Shown here: positions 1-8,430 of the stretch, piece by piece
Position numbering within the stretch: position 1 is the stretch's first letter
Layout of the letters: every line of letters begins with the position of its first letter
DNA from: Pseudogulbenkiania sp.
GTDB lineage: Bacteria; Pseudomonadota; Gammaproteobacteria; Burkholderiales; Chromobacteriaceae
Direction: 5' to 3'
DNA length: 40,449 nt
Assembly: GCA_018260425.1 (NCBI GenBank)
Contig: JAGLBD010000031.1
Coordinates: 1-40,449, forward strand
Notes under the pieces: generated by a model
Database searches by the model: none
What the model saw: the letters and a program-made list of their open reading frames with translations, nothing else
Told to the model about the DNA's origin: nothing
Position numbers and translations under genes: made by a program

Positions 1-1559
1 TTGTCCTCGCCGCCCAGCACCAGACCGGACAGACGCAGGAAAGCCCGCAGGTTCTCCAGCTTCTCCGGCGTCGGGCCTTCATGCACGCGGAACAGACACT
101 TGGCCTTGTTTTGCAGAATGAAGTCCGCCGCGCAGACGTTGGCTGCCAGCATGCACTCCTCGATCAAGCGGTGGGCATCATTACGCAGCACCGGAACAAT
201 CTTGTCGATCTTGCCTTCTTCATTGAACACCATGCGGGTTTCGCTGGATTCGAACTCGATGGCGCCACGCTTCTCGCGCGCCGCCAGCAACACCTTGAAC
301 AGCTCGTGCAGGGTTTTGATCTGCGGCATCACCGGGTTGTCGCTACCCTGCTCCAGCCATTCCCACACCTGGTTATACGTGAGACGGGCCTTGGACTTCA
401 TCACCGCCGGATAGAAGGTATAGCCTTTGACTGCACCCTTCGCCGTCACGGTCATATCGCAGACCATGCACAAACGTTCGACATCGGGATTCAGCGAGCA
501 GATTCCGTTGGACAGCGCTTCGGGCAGCATGGGAATGACGCGACGGGGGAAGTACACCGACGTGCCGCGCTCGCGTGCCTCGAGGTCCAGCGCATCGCCT
601 GGCGTGACGTAGTAGCTCACATCCGCAATCGCCACCACCAAACGGAAGCCCTTGCCTTTTTTCTCGGCATAGACCGCATCATCGAAGTCACGGGCCGTTT
701 CACCGTCAATGGTCACCAGCGGCAGCTCACGCAAGTCGACACGACCCTTGAGATCTTTCTTGCGTACCTTGACCGGGGTCTGTTCGGCTTGTTCCAGCGC
801 GGCATCCGGGAAACGATAAGGGAGATCATGCTTGCGCAGTGCAATTTCGATCTCCATCCCGGGATCGGCATAATTGCCCAGCACTTCAACCACCCGGCCG
901 ATGGCCTGACGATAGCTCTCCGGCGGACTGACGATTTCCACCATCACCACTTGACCATGCGTCGCCGTGCCCTCGCCCCCGGTCTCCAGAAGGATATCGT
1001 GACTGATGCGCTTGTCTTCCGGCACCACCAGCCAGACACCTCGCTCATGATAGATACGCCCTACCACTTGCTTCACCGCACGATCCAGCACTTCCACTAC
1101 CGAGCCTTCCGCCCGGCCGCGTTTGTCGATGCCGACCTGCCGCACCATCACGATGTCGCCATGCATGACTTTGCGCATCTCGCGCTCGGGCAGGAAGAGA
1201 TCGTCGGTTTCAGCCTCGGTCGGCGCCGCAAAGCCAAAGCCATCGCGGTGACCTTGCACGCGACACTTGATCAGATCAAGTTTGCCGGCGACACACACGG
1301 CACCCTTGCGATTGATGATGACCTGACCTTCCCGCTCCATCGCACGCAAACGACGATCGAAGAAACCTTCTTCTTCAGGAAGAATCGACAACAGTTCTGC
1401 CAGTTCGGCGGGAAACAACGGAACCCCCTGCTCGGCCAACAAGGAGAGAATGAACTCCCGGCTCGGCAAAGGGTTGGGATATTTGAGCTTCTCGCGCTCC
1501 AGATACGGGTCTTGCTGGCGTAGGGAGACTTTTTTTGCTTTATTTTGGTTCACAGCCAT
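1..1559 (-). CDS. rnr: Ribonuclease R, N-terminal part (gene runs off the window)
   Basis: RNase R is a 3'-5' hydrolytic exoribonuclease that degrades structured RNA and takes part in mRNA, rRNA and tmRNA-linked quality control. About 519 N-terminal residues are visible; the full protein is usually around 800, so the end of the RNB domain and the S1 domain lie outside the window. An N-terminal helix-turn-helix-like region comes first, then the cold-shock-like domains. The RNB catalytic motif ARDFDDAVYAE follows near residue 290 and holds the metal-binding aspartates; further RNB blocks include PRRVIPMLPEALSNGICSL and EECMLAANVCAADFI. The start is the ATG at 1559-1557, preceded by an AGAGGA ribosome-binding site with about 5 nt spacing. 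The start codon overlaps the -35 box of the divergent tRNA-Leu promoter. The identification is secure. Confidence 0.96.
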   Translation of the reverse strand, partial: MAVNQNKAKKVSLRQQDPYLEREKLKYPNPLPSREFILSLLAEQGVPLFPAELAELLSILPEEEGFFDRRLRAMEREGQVIINRKGAVCVAGKLDLIKCRVQGHRDGFGFAAPTEAETDDLFLPEREMRKVMHGDIVMVRQVGIDKRGRAEGSVVEVLDRAVKQVVGRIYHERGVWLVVPEDKRISHDILLETGGEGTATHGQVVMVEIVSPPESYRQAIGRVVEVLGNYADPGMEIEIALRKHDLPYRFPDAALEQAEQTPVKVRKKDLKGRVDLRELPLVTIDGETARDFDDAVYAEKKGKGFRLVVAIADVSYYVTPGDALDLEARERGTSVYFPRRVIPMLPEALSNGICSLNPDVERLCMVCDMTVTAKGAVKGYTFYPAVMKSKARLTYNQVWEWLEQGSDNPVMPQIKTLHELFKVLLAAREKRGAIEFESSETRMVFNEEGKIDKIVPVLRNDAHRLIEECMLAANVCAADFILQNKAKCLFRVHEGPTPEKLENLRAFLRLSGLVLGGED

Positions 1560-1586
1560 TGACATCCTCTGAAAGCTGTTTATAAT
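1559..1586 (+). promoter_or_regulatory. Consensus sigma70 promoter of tRNA-Leu copy 1
   Basis: A perfect -35 TTGACA (1559-1564) and a perfect -10 TATAAT (1581-1586) are separated by 16 bp. A GC-rich discriminator (GCGC) follows, as in growth-rate and ppGpp-controlled stable RNA promoters. The -35 box begins at the first base of the rnr start codon on the other strand. The core TTATAA of the -10 is self-complementary, so it could also serve rnr. Confidence 0.88.
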
Positions 1587-1634
1587 GCGCTTCTCGTTGC
1601 AGCGCTGTACGACTTATCATACAGCAAACAACAG

Positions 1635-1721
1635 GCCCAGGTGGCGGAATTGGTAGACGCACTAGGTTCAGGTCCTAGCGCCCGCAAGGGTGTGGAAGTT
1701 CGAGTCTTCTCTTGGGCACCA
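1635..1721 (+). tRNA. tRNA-Leu(CAG), copy 1
   Basis: An 87-nt class II tRNA with an encoded CCA end. The acceptor stem GCCCAGG pairs with CTTGGGC (one G-U), with discriminator base A. The anticodon arm is CTAGG-TTCAGGT-CCTAG, giving anticodon CAG, which reads the CTG codon dominant in this genome. The long variable arm is CGCCCGCAAGGGTG and the T loop is TTCGAGT. It is identical over its full length to copy 2 at 3605-3691. Confidence 0.98.
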
Positions 1722-1727
1722 GATTGA

Positions 1728-1758
1728 AAAAAGCTCACTCTACACGAGTGAGCTTTTT
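1728..1758 (+). terminator. Intrinsic terminator after tRNA-Leu copy 1
   Basis: The stem AAAAGCTCACTC / GAGTGAGCTTTT with loop TACAC is flanked by an A-tract and a T-tract, so it can work on both strands. It lies 6 nt beyond the tRNA and about 65 bp past the stop of the minus-strand membrane protein gene. Confidence 0.85.
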
Positions 1759-1825
1759 GCATTTCAGGGCTGCCTGCAAGCGCAACGCAAGGAAGCCGCC
1801 ACCGACGGCCCCCTGCGCTCTTCGC

Positions 1826-2152
1826 TCACTCATCCATCAGCATGGCATAAAACGGCAAGGGCATCACGAAAACATTGCCTTTGTCGCGACGGAACAAGCC
1901 GGTTCCGCAACTGCCACAGGCCATCAGGCGACGATGGTCATTGCGACCACCCAGACCCCACAGGCCAACATTGTCGCTCCCGCAGTGCACACAGTCAGCG
2001 CCGTGATGGCGCATGGTGCGGGCATGGGGATGTTTCTCGACGTACTCTTCGAACGTCGGATGACGGGTAAAGATGTGTTGAACACGCATGTACCAGACCA
2101 TCAGCCAGGCCATACCTACCACAAACAGTACAGTCATCACATACAACAACAT
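1826..2152 (-). CDS. Small membrane protein with a C-terminal zinc-ribbon-like motif, function unknown
   Basis: The product is 108 residues from the preferred start. A hydrophobic N-terminal segment (MLLYVMTVLFVVGMAWLMVW) forms one membrane span. A short basic stretch with several histidines follows, then CVHCGSDN and, about 25 residues later, CGSCGT. These two Cys-x2-Cys knuckles look like a zinc ribbon placed on one side of the membrane. I do not recognise the family. The ATG at 2152 is preferred because GGAG lies 6 nt upstream; an earlier ATG at 2185 or TTG at 2200 would add 11 or 16 residues but has no well-spaced ribosome-binding site. The gene stands alone between tRNA-Leu copy 1 and the PEP-CTERM gene, converging on the tRNA. 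Base composition drops sharply upstream of it. Confidence 0.7.
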   Translation of the reverse strand: MLLYVMTVLFVVGMAWLMVWYMRVQHIFTRHPTFEEYVEKHPHARTMRHHGADCVHCGSDNVGLWGLGGRNDHRRLMACGSCGTGLFRRDKGNVFVMPLPFYAMLMDE

Positions 2153-2629
2153 AAGCCACTCCAGAATTTTTTGGTTTGCACACATCCCTTGCGATGCCAA
2201 ATGCTTGTATTGACTAAGGAAAAAGCGGCATCGTCAGTCCCGAACATACCCCATGAATTTCACCAATGCAAGACGAAACGGCATTTTTTTTCATTTCCCT
2301 GCAATATAAGCATTTTCCTACATAGACCCTACCAATTAAGCGTTATACAACAGTCACTTATTCACCATATTCTAATAAACTTTAAGCATAAAGCATCTAC
2401 TCATATTGCATTGCAGCAAATCACCGTGCCACCCTGCCGTTTTCCCCTGTAGTTACGTAGCTTTGCGTAGGTTTTACCCTCCCCGAACTAAGTAAAAGCA
2501 CGTAGCCGCGTCGTAAAAGCGCAACGACAGCGCCAAACCGCCCCGTTTGACGGGAATCCGCCCCACGCTTTTTCAAGCATCCCGGTATAGTGTTTTCAAC
2601 GAATACATAAACCCCGGGGAATGGACACC
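2153..2629. promoter_or_regulatory. AT-rich intergenic region with phased repeats before the PEP-CTERM gene
   Basis: No gene is apparent here. From 2200 to 2420 the DNA is much richer in A+T than its surroundings. Closer to the PEP-CTERM gene, CGTAG occurs at 2456, 2466 and 2501, with CGTAA at 2512. GTAAAAGC occurs at 2492-2499 and 2513-2520, and its near inverse GGTTTTAC at 2470-2477, so these sites are 21-22 bp apart, two helical turns. A -10-like TATAGT sits at 2586-2591 with no recognisable -35 at 16-18 bp. Together this suggests activator-dependent transcription; the activator is unknown. Confidence 0.4.
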
Positions 2630-3547
2630 ATGAAAAAATGCCTGATCGCACTGAGCCTGCTGCCCTTGGCACTTCCCGCTCATGCCAGCCTGATCAGCCT
2701 TGGCAGCGCCGGCCAATACGGCCTGTTCGCCTTCGGCAATGTCAGCGTCAGCAATAGCGACGTCGAAGGCGCGGTTGCGGCAGGCGGCAATGTGTCCATC
2801 ACCGGCGGTTACAGCATCAACGCCACCAACAAAAGCGTGAACGGCTATGGCCTGGTAGCGGGGGGCAATGTGTCGTGGACCAATGGCGGCGGCAGCATCA
2901 ATGGCAAAAGCTACTCAGGCGGCAGCTGGAGCGCCCCCGCCTACCTCGCCGCTCCGTCGCACGGCAGCAGCCCGGTTGATTTCAACGCCGCCAAGACCCA
3001 GTTGACCCAACTGTCCAGCCAACTGTCGCAAACCAAGGCCACCGCCGGCACCAGCCAGCAATGGGGCGGACTCAACTTCACTGGCAGCGGCAGCAACGTC
3101 GAGTTCATCAACCTCAGCGCATCCCAACTGTCCAGTGCCAACGCCATGCGACTGGTTTCGGGCTTCAACAGCAACTCGACCCTGATTTTCAATATCAGCG
3201 GCACCTCGGCCACCCTGAGCAATCTGGACACCTCCAGCCTGTTCAACAGCTATCAGGGCCGGGCCTTGTTCAACTTCTATGAAGCCAGCTCCATCACCAT
3301 TAATGGCACCAGCCCCCACGCCAGCATTTTGGCGCCGCTCGCTACCCTGAGCGGTCAGAACGGCCATATCCAGGGCAATGTGATCGTGAACAACTTCTCC
3401 GGCGGCACCTGGGGCAGCCTGCAGGTGAACAACAACCCGTTCATCCCGGTCAACACCCCGGCTGTTCCCGAGCCGGAAACCTGGGCGATGATGGGACTGG
3501 GCATGGTGTCGCTCGTGCTGGCCCGCCGGAAAGCAAAAAAATCGTAA
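2630..3547 (+). CDS. Choice-of-anchor A family secreted protein with PEP-CTERM sorting signal
   Basis: The 305-residue product starts with a Sec signal peptide (MKKCLIALSLLPLALPAHA). A choice-of-anchor A domain follows, with LGSAGQYGLFAFGNVSVSNS and EGAVAAGGNVSI near the N-terminus and low-complexity Ser/Asn/Gly/Thr-rich sequence after it. The C-terminus is a PEP-CTERM signal: VPEPETWAMMGLGMVSLVL, then the basic tail ARRKAKKS. Such proteins are processed by an exosortase (EpsH family) and end up on the surface or in the exopolysaccharide matrix; no exosortase is in this window. The ATG at 2630 is chosen over the in-frame ATG at 2621 because GGGGAA ends about 8 nt before it and directly abuts the earlier one. 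No terminator separates it from tRNA-Leu copy 2, whose promoter starts 8 bp past the stop. Confidence 0.9.
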   Translation: MKKCLIALSLLPLALPAHASLISLGSAGQYGLFAFGNVSVSNSDVEGAVAAGGNVSITGGYSINATNKSVNGYGLVAGGNVSWTNGGGSINGKSYSGGSWSAPAYLAAPSHGSSPVDFNAAKTQLTQLSSQLSQTKATAGTSQQWGGLNFTGSGSNVEFINLSASQLSSANAMRLVSGFNSNSTLIFNISGTSATLSNLDTSSLFNSYQGRALFNFYEASSITINGTSPHASILAPLATLSGQNGHIQGNVIVNNFSGGTWGSLQVNNNPFIPVNTPAVPEPETWAMMGLGMVSLVLARRKAKKS

Positions 3548-3554
3548 CAGCGTA

Positions 3555-3583
3555 TTGACAGACGATTCGTACCTACGTATAGT
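3555..3583 (+). promoter_or_regulatory. Sigma70 promoter of tRNA-Leu copy 2
   Basis: TTGACA (3555-3560), a 17-bp spacer, and TATAGT (3578-3583). The following leader carries a TCTCGC-(A)GCAAGCGA sequence that is also found before tRNA-Leu copy 3. Confidence 0.87.
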
Positions 3584-3604
3584 TCGTGTCTCGCAGCAAG
3601 CGAT

Positions 3605-3691
3605 GCCCAGGTGGCGGAATTGGTAGACGCACTAGGTTCAGGTCCTAGCGCCCGCAAGGGTGTGGAAGTTCGAGTCTTCTCTTGGGCACCA
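3605..3691 (+). tRNA. tRNA-Leu(CAG), copy 2
   Basis: Identical over all 87 nt to copy 1, including the G-U pair in the acceptor stem and the variable arm CGCCCGCAAGGGTG; anticodon CAG, CCA encoded. It lies downstream of the PEP-CTERM gene on the same strand, so read-through mRNA from that gene could add to tRNA precursor. Confidence 0.98.
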
Positions 3692-3699
3692 ACAAAACA

Positions 3700-3720
3700 A
3701 ACGGCTTAGGCCGTTTTTTT
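3700..3720 (+). terminator. Intrinsic terminator after tRNA-Leu copy 2
   Basis: Short GC stem CGGC-TTAG-GCCG (3702-3713), extended by A/T pairs on the outside, followed directly by seven T residues. Confidence 0.75.
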
Positions 3721-3735
3721 GTTTTCAGACAGTCA

Positions 3736-3771
3736 AAAAAAGCCGATAGCGCATTCGCCATCGGCTTTTTT
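3736..3771 (-). terminator. pncB: Bidirectional terminator between tRNA-Leu copy 2 and pncB
   Basis: AAAAAAGCCGAT (3736-3747) pairs with ATCGGCTTTTTT (3760-3771). The A- and T-tracts on either side let it act on both strands. It lies 18 bp past the pncB stop and is the likely pncB terminator. Confidence 0.85.
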
Positions 3772-3788
3772 CATTCTCCCCTGCCGAC

Positions 3789-4991
3789 TTACGTCGTACC
3801 GTGGCTAAACACCTGCCGCAGGTAAGCCAGGAAGGTTTCATCCTTGCACAGCGTCTTGCCTTCTGAGTCCGATAACTTGGCGACCGCCTGACCGTTGCAA
3901 CTCACCATCTTCATCACGATATTCAAAGTCGTCAGACCCATATCATTGGTCAAGTGGGTACCGATGCCGAAGCCGGTCTGGATCCGGTCGGCAAAATAGC
4001 GGTACAAGGCCAGGGAACTTTCCATGGTCAGCGCATCGGAAAACACCAAACGTTTGCTCAGCGGCTTGATGCGCAGTTTTTCATAGTGCGCGATCGCCTT
4101 GTCTCCCCAGACAAACGGGTCGCCTGAATCATGCCGCAGGCCATCGAACAGTTTGGCAAAGTAAAGATCGAAGTCCCGCAGGAAGGCATCCATCCCGACC
4201 ACATCCGTCAAGGCGATACCCAGGTCGCCGCGGAACTCGTGCACCCACCCTTCCAGCGCCGCCGTCTGAAAGTCGCGCAAGCGCACGCCGAAGGCCTGAT
4301 GGGCCTGTAGGTACTCATGCGCCATGGTACCGATCGGCACCAGATTCAACTGCTTGGCCAACCAGACGTTGCTGGTGCCCTTGAAGTACTCCGGCAGCTC
4401 CCGCGCCAGAGTGGTCAGGACTTCATCATGCCAGGCCGACGAGTAGCGGCGCCGCAAGCCGAAATCCGAGAATTCGAACGGGAAATGCTGCCCGCCATCG
4501 GACAAACCCTCCCGCACCAGCGCGATCTTGTCCGCCAGACGACGACGGCCTTCGGCCAGTACCGCATCGGGGTCACTGACCAGTTTGCGGAAATACAGCT
4601 CGTTGACGATGAACAACACGAAAATCTCGAAGCTCATCACATGCACCATCGGCCCGCTGGCACGGATGCAGAGCAACTCCCCGTCCACGCTCACCTCGAT
4701 AAAACGGCGCTGAAAACGGAACAGACTCAAGAAGTCGACAAAATCGCTTTTGATGTAGCGCAGGTCGGCGAGGTAATCGAGCTCATCCTGGCGGAAGGTC
4801 ATCTCGCACAGAGCATCCAGCTCGCGCTCGACATCCTCTTTGAGATCGGCAAGCGGATACGCCGGACGGTTGCGGCAATGGAAGATATATTCGGCACGCG
4901 CGCCGGGATGCTGGTGCAGCAAAGCCTGCCACATGGTGAACTTGTACAGGTCGCTTTCCAGCAAACTGCGAACGATGGGGGCGGACGACAT
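3789..4991 (-). CDS. pncB: Nicotinate phosphoribosyltransferase
   Basis: PncB joins nicotinate to phosphoribosyl pyrophosphate, with ATP hydrolysis, to give nicotinate mononucleotide in the cytoplasmic NAD salvage pathway. The 400-residue product has the usual bacterial PncB length. The segment [15 protein letters not shown] carries the histidine that is phosphorylated in family members. GLRHDSGDP and [13 protein letters not shown] are phosphate-binding and C-terminal family blocks. The start is the ATG at 4991, with GGAG 6 nt upstream. It is a single gene with its own terminator, flanked by tRNA-Leu copies 2 and 3, and is divergent from copy 3. Confidence 0.97.
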   Translation of the reverse strand: MSSAPIVRSLLESDLYKFTMWQALLHQHPGARAEYIFHCRNRPAYPLADLKEDVERELDALCEMTFRQDELDYLADLRYIKSDFVDFLSLFRFQRRFIEVSVDGELLCIRASGPMVHVMSFEIFVLFIVNELYFRKLVSDPDAVLAEGRRRLADKIALVREGLSDGGQHFPFEFSDFGLRRRYSSAWHDEVLTTLARELPEYFKGTSNVWLAKQLNLVPIGTMAHEYLQAHQAFGVRLRDFQTAALEGWVHEFRGDLGIALTDVVGMDAFLRDFDLYFAKLFDGLRHDSGDPFVWGDKAIAHYEKLRIKPLSKRLVFSDALTMESSLALYRYFADRIQTGFGIGTHLTNDMGLTTLNIVMKMVSCNGQAVAKLSDSEGKTLCKDETFLAYLRQVFSHGTT

Positions 4992-5083
4992 CCGGAACTC
5001 CGTTTCAAAGCGTCAGCCGCCCAGTGTATCACGATGAATCTCGGCGGCACGCATGCCACGCCCCGGATTTTTACTACAGGGTA

Positions 5084-5112
5084 TTGACACTGAAAATGAA
5101 CATGGTTAAAGT
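5084..5112 (+). promoter_or_regulatory. Sigma70 promoter of tRNA-Leu copy 3
   Basis: TTGACA (5084-5089), a 17-bp spacer, and TAAAGT (5107-5112). The leader TCTCGCAAGCAAGCGA closely matches that of copy 2, so copies 2 and 3 share promoter ancestry while copy 1 has a different leader. Confidence 0.82.
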
Positions 5113-5133
5113 ACGTCTCTCGCAAGCAAGCGA

Positions 5134-5220
5134 GCCCAGGTGGCGGAATTGGTAGACGCACTAGGTTCAGGTCCTAGCGGTGGCAACACTGTGGAAGTTC
5201 GAGTCTTCTCCTGGGCACCA
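5134..5220 (+). tRNA. tRNA-Leu(CAG), copy 3 (diverged variable arm)
   Basis: 87 nt, anticodon CAG, CCA encoded. It matches copies 1 and 2 except in the long variable arm (CGGTGGCAACACTG instead of CGCCCGCAAGGGTG) and in the acceptor stem, where CCTGGGC makes a full Watson-Crick pairing with GCCCAGG. Confidence 0.98.
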
Positions 5221-5224
5221 ATTC

Positions 5225-5259
5225 AAAAAACCCCCGTCGGTCACCCGGCGGGGGTTTTT
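5225..5259. terminator. Strong bidirectional terminator between tRNA-Leu copy 3 and the efflux operon
   Basis: CCCCCGTCGG (5231-5240) pairs with CCGGCGGGGG (5245-5254), one G-U, loop TCAC. It is flanked by six A and five T residues, so it ends transcription of the tRNA on one strand and of the ABC operon on the other. Confidence 0.92.
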
Positions 5260-5272
5260 GCATTCCGGTCGC

Positions 5273-6496
5273 TCATTCGTAGCGCAATGCCTCGATAGGA
5301 TCCAGATTGGCGGCCTTCGATGCCGGCATGATGCCGAACACCACACCCACCACACCGCAGAACAACGCCGCCCCGACCGCCACCCAGACCGGCACCGTCG
5401 CTGGCGGGAAATCCGGAATCAGCGCAGCAATCAGGTGCGCCAAGCCGACGCCGACGCCAATCCCGACCAGACCTCCCAGCATGGAAAGCAAACCGGCTTC
5501 CATCAGGAACTGGATCAGGATATCGCGACGTGTCGCACCAATCGCCTTGAGGATGCCGATCTCGCGGGTACGCTCCGTCACGGAAACCAGCATCACGGTC
5601 ATGATGCCGATCCCGCCCACCACCATGGAAATGCCGACAATCCCGCCCAGCACCAGCGTCGCCATCGACGCAATCTGGTCGAACTGCTTGAGCAACTGGT
5701 CCGCCGCAGCGACCTTGAAGTCATCGTCCTGGCCCGACTTTAGCCGGTGGGCACGCCGCAGGCCGCGCTCCACCCGCTCACGGATTTCGTCGACGCGGTC
5801 CATACTATCCACCGTAAACGATATCTCGAAGTTGGGTTCATGGCTGCGCCCCCCCAGTGCCAGCCCGAGATCAAAGGGAATAATGGCGTAATTGTCCTGA
5901 CTCATGCCGAACACTTCGCCACGCTTCTCCATGACCCCGATCACTTTCACCCATTCATTCCCCAACTGGATGAACTCGCCGACCGGGTTTTCCGGCATCT
6001 TGAGGTCTTTGACCAGCTTGGCGCCCAACACCACCACGCGACGGCGGCCCTTGTCGTCGCTATCCACCAGAAAACGCCCCACCCTCGGAAAACTTCGTTC
6101 CACGTAAACGTAGTCAGCCGTGGTGGCAAAGATGCTCGGGTTGCTGGAACGCCCGCGATAGCGCACCGTGCCCAGCGAACCGATATTCATGTTCGGCGCG
6201 ACATGGGCAACACCTTCGACGTTGTAGCGCAACAGGTCGATGTCCGTGACTCGCAAACGATGGATATTGCCGGTCCGGAAATTGTCGTAGCTGTTCTCGG
6301 CGGACACCGTCAAGGCGCTGCCGCCCAGATCGGCAAACTGGTTTTTTATCGAATCGGCGAACCCGTTCATCAGCGCCACCACCGTCACCACCGAGGCGGT
6401 ACCGATGACAATGCCGAGTGTCGTCAAAAAACTTCGCAAACGATGCGCAATCAGGTTTTGCCACGCAGAGCGGAACGCTTCGATCAGGAAATACAT
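5273..6496 (-). CDS. MacB/FtsX-type ABC transporter permease
   Basis: The 407-residue inner-membrane permease has the FtsX/MacB layout. A first membrane span lies near residues 20-40 ([20 protein letters not shown]), followed by a large periplasmic MacB_PCD-type domain to about residue 255, then three C-terminal spans ([20 protein letters not shown] onward). The conserved block [20 protein letters not shown] precedes the last two spans. Together with the separate ATPase it corresponds to MacB, which in E. coli is a single fused chain of about 650 residues. The ATG lies inside the end of the ATPase gene (13-bp overlap), with AGGAG upstream. It is the last gene of the operon and ends at the terminator at 5225-5259. 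The substrate is unknown. Confidence 0.92.
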   Translation of the reverse strand: MYFLIEAFRSAWQNLIAHRLRSFLTTLGIVIGTASVVTVVALMNGFADSIKNQFADLGGSALTVSAENSYDNFRTGNIHRLRVTDIDLLRYNVEGVAHVAPNMNIGSLGTVRYRGRSSNPSIFATTADYVYVERSFPRVGRFLVDSDDKGRRRVVVLGAKLVKDLKMPENPVGEFIQLGNEWVKVIGVMEKRGEVFGMSQDNYAIIPFDLGLALGGRSHEPNFEISFTVDSMDRVDEIRERVERGLRRAHRLKSGQDDDFKVAAADQLLKQFDQIASMATLVLGGIVGISMVVGGIGIMTVMLVSVTERTREIGILKAIGATRRDILIQFLMEAGLLSMLGGLVGIGVGVGLAHLIAALIPDFPPATVPVWVAVGAALFCGVVGVVFGIMPASKAANLDPIEALRYE

Positions 6497-7185
6497 ACCG
6501 GCTCCTGTCTGGAGTCCGAGGCAATCAGACCATCCACGATACGAATCACCCGGTTTGCATGCGCCGCGATATCCGGCTCATGGGTGACCAGTACCACTGT
6601 CTGGCCATCCGCATGCAGGGCATCGAACAGCACCATGATTTCCTCCGAAGTACGCGTATCCAGGTTCCCGGTGGGTTCGTCGGCCAACAAAATGGCCGGC
6701 TGCCCCACCAACGCCCGAGCCACAGCGACCCGCTGACGCTGGCCACCCGACAATTGGTTGGGACGATGTGCCAGTTTGCCTCCCAAGCCCACCCGCTCCA
6801 GCGACTCGCGGGCTTGCGCCAGACGTTGCACCGGAGGCAGGCCACGATAGATCAGCGGCTGGGCAACATTCTGCAGCACCGTCAGACGCGGCAACAAATG
6901 GAAGCTCTGGAAGACAAAGCCGATTTGGCGATTGCGGATCCCGGCCAGATGGTCGTCATCCATGGTGGAGACATCGATGCCGTTCAAGCGGTAGACGCCA
7001 GACGACGGCGTATCCAGACAGCCGAGCAAATTCATCAGACTGGACTTGCCCGAGCCGGACGGGCCGGTCAGGGCCACATACTCGTTACGCTCGATGGACA
7101 GCGACACGCCCTTGAGCGCATGAAATGCCTCGGCCCCCATCGTATAACTCTTGACGATGTCGACCAGTTCGATCATGGCCGTCAT
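6484..7185 (-). CDS. LolD/MacB-type ABC transporter ATP-binding protein
   Basis: This 233-residue ATPase energises the neighbouring FtsX-type permease. It has Walker [10 protein letters not shown] near residue 40, a Q-loop region [20 protein letters not shown], signature [15 protein letters not shown], Walker [13 protein letters not shown] and an H-loop in [11 protein letters not shown]. Its length and motifs fit the LolD/MacB/Salmonella-type subfamily. It starts with ATGA overlapping the adaptor stop by 4 bp and runs 13 bp into the permease, so the three genes are translationally coupled. Confidence 0.94.
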   Translation of the reverse strand: MTAMIELVDIVKSYTMGAEAFHALKGVSLSIERNEYVALTGPSGSGKSSLMNLLGCLDTPSSGVYRLNGIDVSTMDDDHLAGIRNRQIGFVFQSFHLLPRLTVLQNVAQPLIYRGLPPVQRLAQARESLERVGLGGKLAHRPNQLSGGQRQRVAVARALVGQPAILLADEPTGNLDTRTSEEIMVLFDALHADGQTVVLVTHEPDIAAHANRVIRIVDGLIASDSRQEPVCIS

Positions 7186-8420
7186 TTGGCATTCTTCCCC
7201 GGACTCAGGCGAGTGACACGGTCACCATTGGCAAGGGCACGTACGCTCTTGCCCGGGCCCACGGCAATCTGGTCGCCTACCTTGAGGCCATGAGTGATTT
7301 CCTGCCAGCGATCATCGAATACCCCGGACGTCACCGCCACACGCAGGGCTTTGCCATCGCGCACAACGACCACATAACGCTTCTCGTCGACCGGCTTTTT
7401 GGGACTCGTGTCCGCAGCATCATCCTTATCGTCCTTATCGGCCTTGTCTTCGTGCGACTCGCTGATGACCGCCTCCACCGGTACGGCCAGATGCTTGCGG
7501 CCATCCGAGAGGAACAACTCGGCACGACAACTCATTCCGGAGCGCAGGGCCATGGCCGGATCGACCGCGAGACCGATCGTCACTTTATAGGCTCTGGCTC
7601 CATTCTCCACAGTGGTCGACTGGGCAATGCGACTGACCTTGCCCTTGATCGCCTTGTCAGGCCAGGCAGCGGCGAACACGCTGACATCCTGCCCCAGCAC
7701 CACCCGATTGATATCGCCTTCGTCCACCTTGATTTCGGCTTCGGTGGCCGAGGTATCGGCGATACTCAGCAGCTGGGCGCCCGCCAGACTGGACGTCGAC
7801 GGAATCGCCACCTCGCCGACCTTGATCGGCAGCACGACCACCCGACCGGCAATCGGCGCCCTGATTTCGGTCTTGGCCAACTGGTCACGCGCTTCGGCCA
7901 AGGTCGCTTCCGCACGTTTCGCCGACGCCTGGCTGGCTTTGAGTTCGACCTCGGCCAGCTGCAGGGCATTACGGTCGGCATCAAACACCGAGTGCCCGAC
8001 CATGCCGGACTGGAACAATTTACGGGTCCGTTCGAACTGGATGCGTTTCAGTTCCAGCGCAACCTTCTGCCGCTCGATGCCGATCAACTCCTGACGCTCG
8101 CCGGCCACATCCCGGTTGACTTCATTAAGGTAGTTGGCCGGGTCCAGCCGCAATAACAGCTGCCCTGCCGTGACGGCATCCCCCTCTTTGACATGGATTT
8201 CCTTGACCCTGGCAGTTACCTCGGCCGTCAAGTCGACCTGATTGCGGTATACCATCACTCCGGAAGCCAGAATCGAGGGGCGAATTTCCTGCTCGGCCAC
8301 CGTCTGGATATCCACCTCGACCGCCCGACCGCCAGAACGGCTTTTAAGTACCACCGGGACGGCGATGATCGCGACCACCAGCGCCAGTATCAGCCACTTC
8401 CGGCTTATCTTTTTCAGCAT
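7182..8420 (-). CDS. HlyD/MacA-like periplasmic adaptor (RND/ABC membrane fusion protein)
   Basis: The 412-residue adaptor has an N-terminal membrane anchor ([18 protein letters not shown]), a lipoyl-type half-motif, a coiled-coil hairpin near residues 95-170, a second half-motif ending in [20 protein letters not shown], and beta-barrel and membrane-proximal domains. It should link the ABC permease to an outer-membrane channel such as TolC; none is encoded here. A charged insert ([19 protein letters not shown]) sits in the C-terminal third. The ATG at 8420 is preferred to the upstream GTG at 8429 because GAGG lies 8 nt before it. It lies 10 bp after the Yip1-family gene. Confidence 0.9.
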   Translation of the reverse strand: MLKKISRKWLILALVVAIIAVPVVLKSRSGGRAVEVDIQTVAEQEIRPSILASGVMVYRNQVDLTAEVTARVKEIHVKEGDAVTAGQLLLRLDPANYLNEVNRDVAGERQELIGIERQKVALELKRIQFERTRKLFQSGMVGHSVFDADRNALQLAEVELKASQASAKRAEATLAEARDQLAKTEIRAPIAGRVVVLPIKVGEVAIPSTSSLAGAQLLSIADTSATEAEIKVDEGDINRVVLGQDVSVFAAAWPDKAIKGKVSRIAQSTTVENGARAYKVTIGLAVDPAMALRSGMSCRAELFLSDGRKHLAVPVEAVISESHEDKADKDDKDDAADTSPKKPVDEKRYVVVVRDGKALRVAVTSGVFDDRWQEITHGLKVGDQIAVGPGKSVRALANGDRVTRLSPGKNAK

Positions 8421-8430
8421 GGCCCGCACC

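Noticed and set aside
81-1523. Long plus-strand open frame (480 codons) across rnr
   Set aside because: It is rich in His, Arg and Gln, has no family resemblance, and is antisense to the clear RNase R reading frame.
1635-3691. Integrated genomic island with att sites at the tRNA-Leu genes
   Set aside because: The repeats are whole tRNA genes, each with its own promoter, rather than 3'-end att fragments, and no integrase or phage gene is present. Only the weaker idea of recombination between direct repeats is kept.
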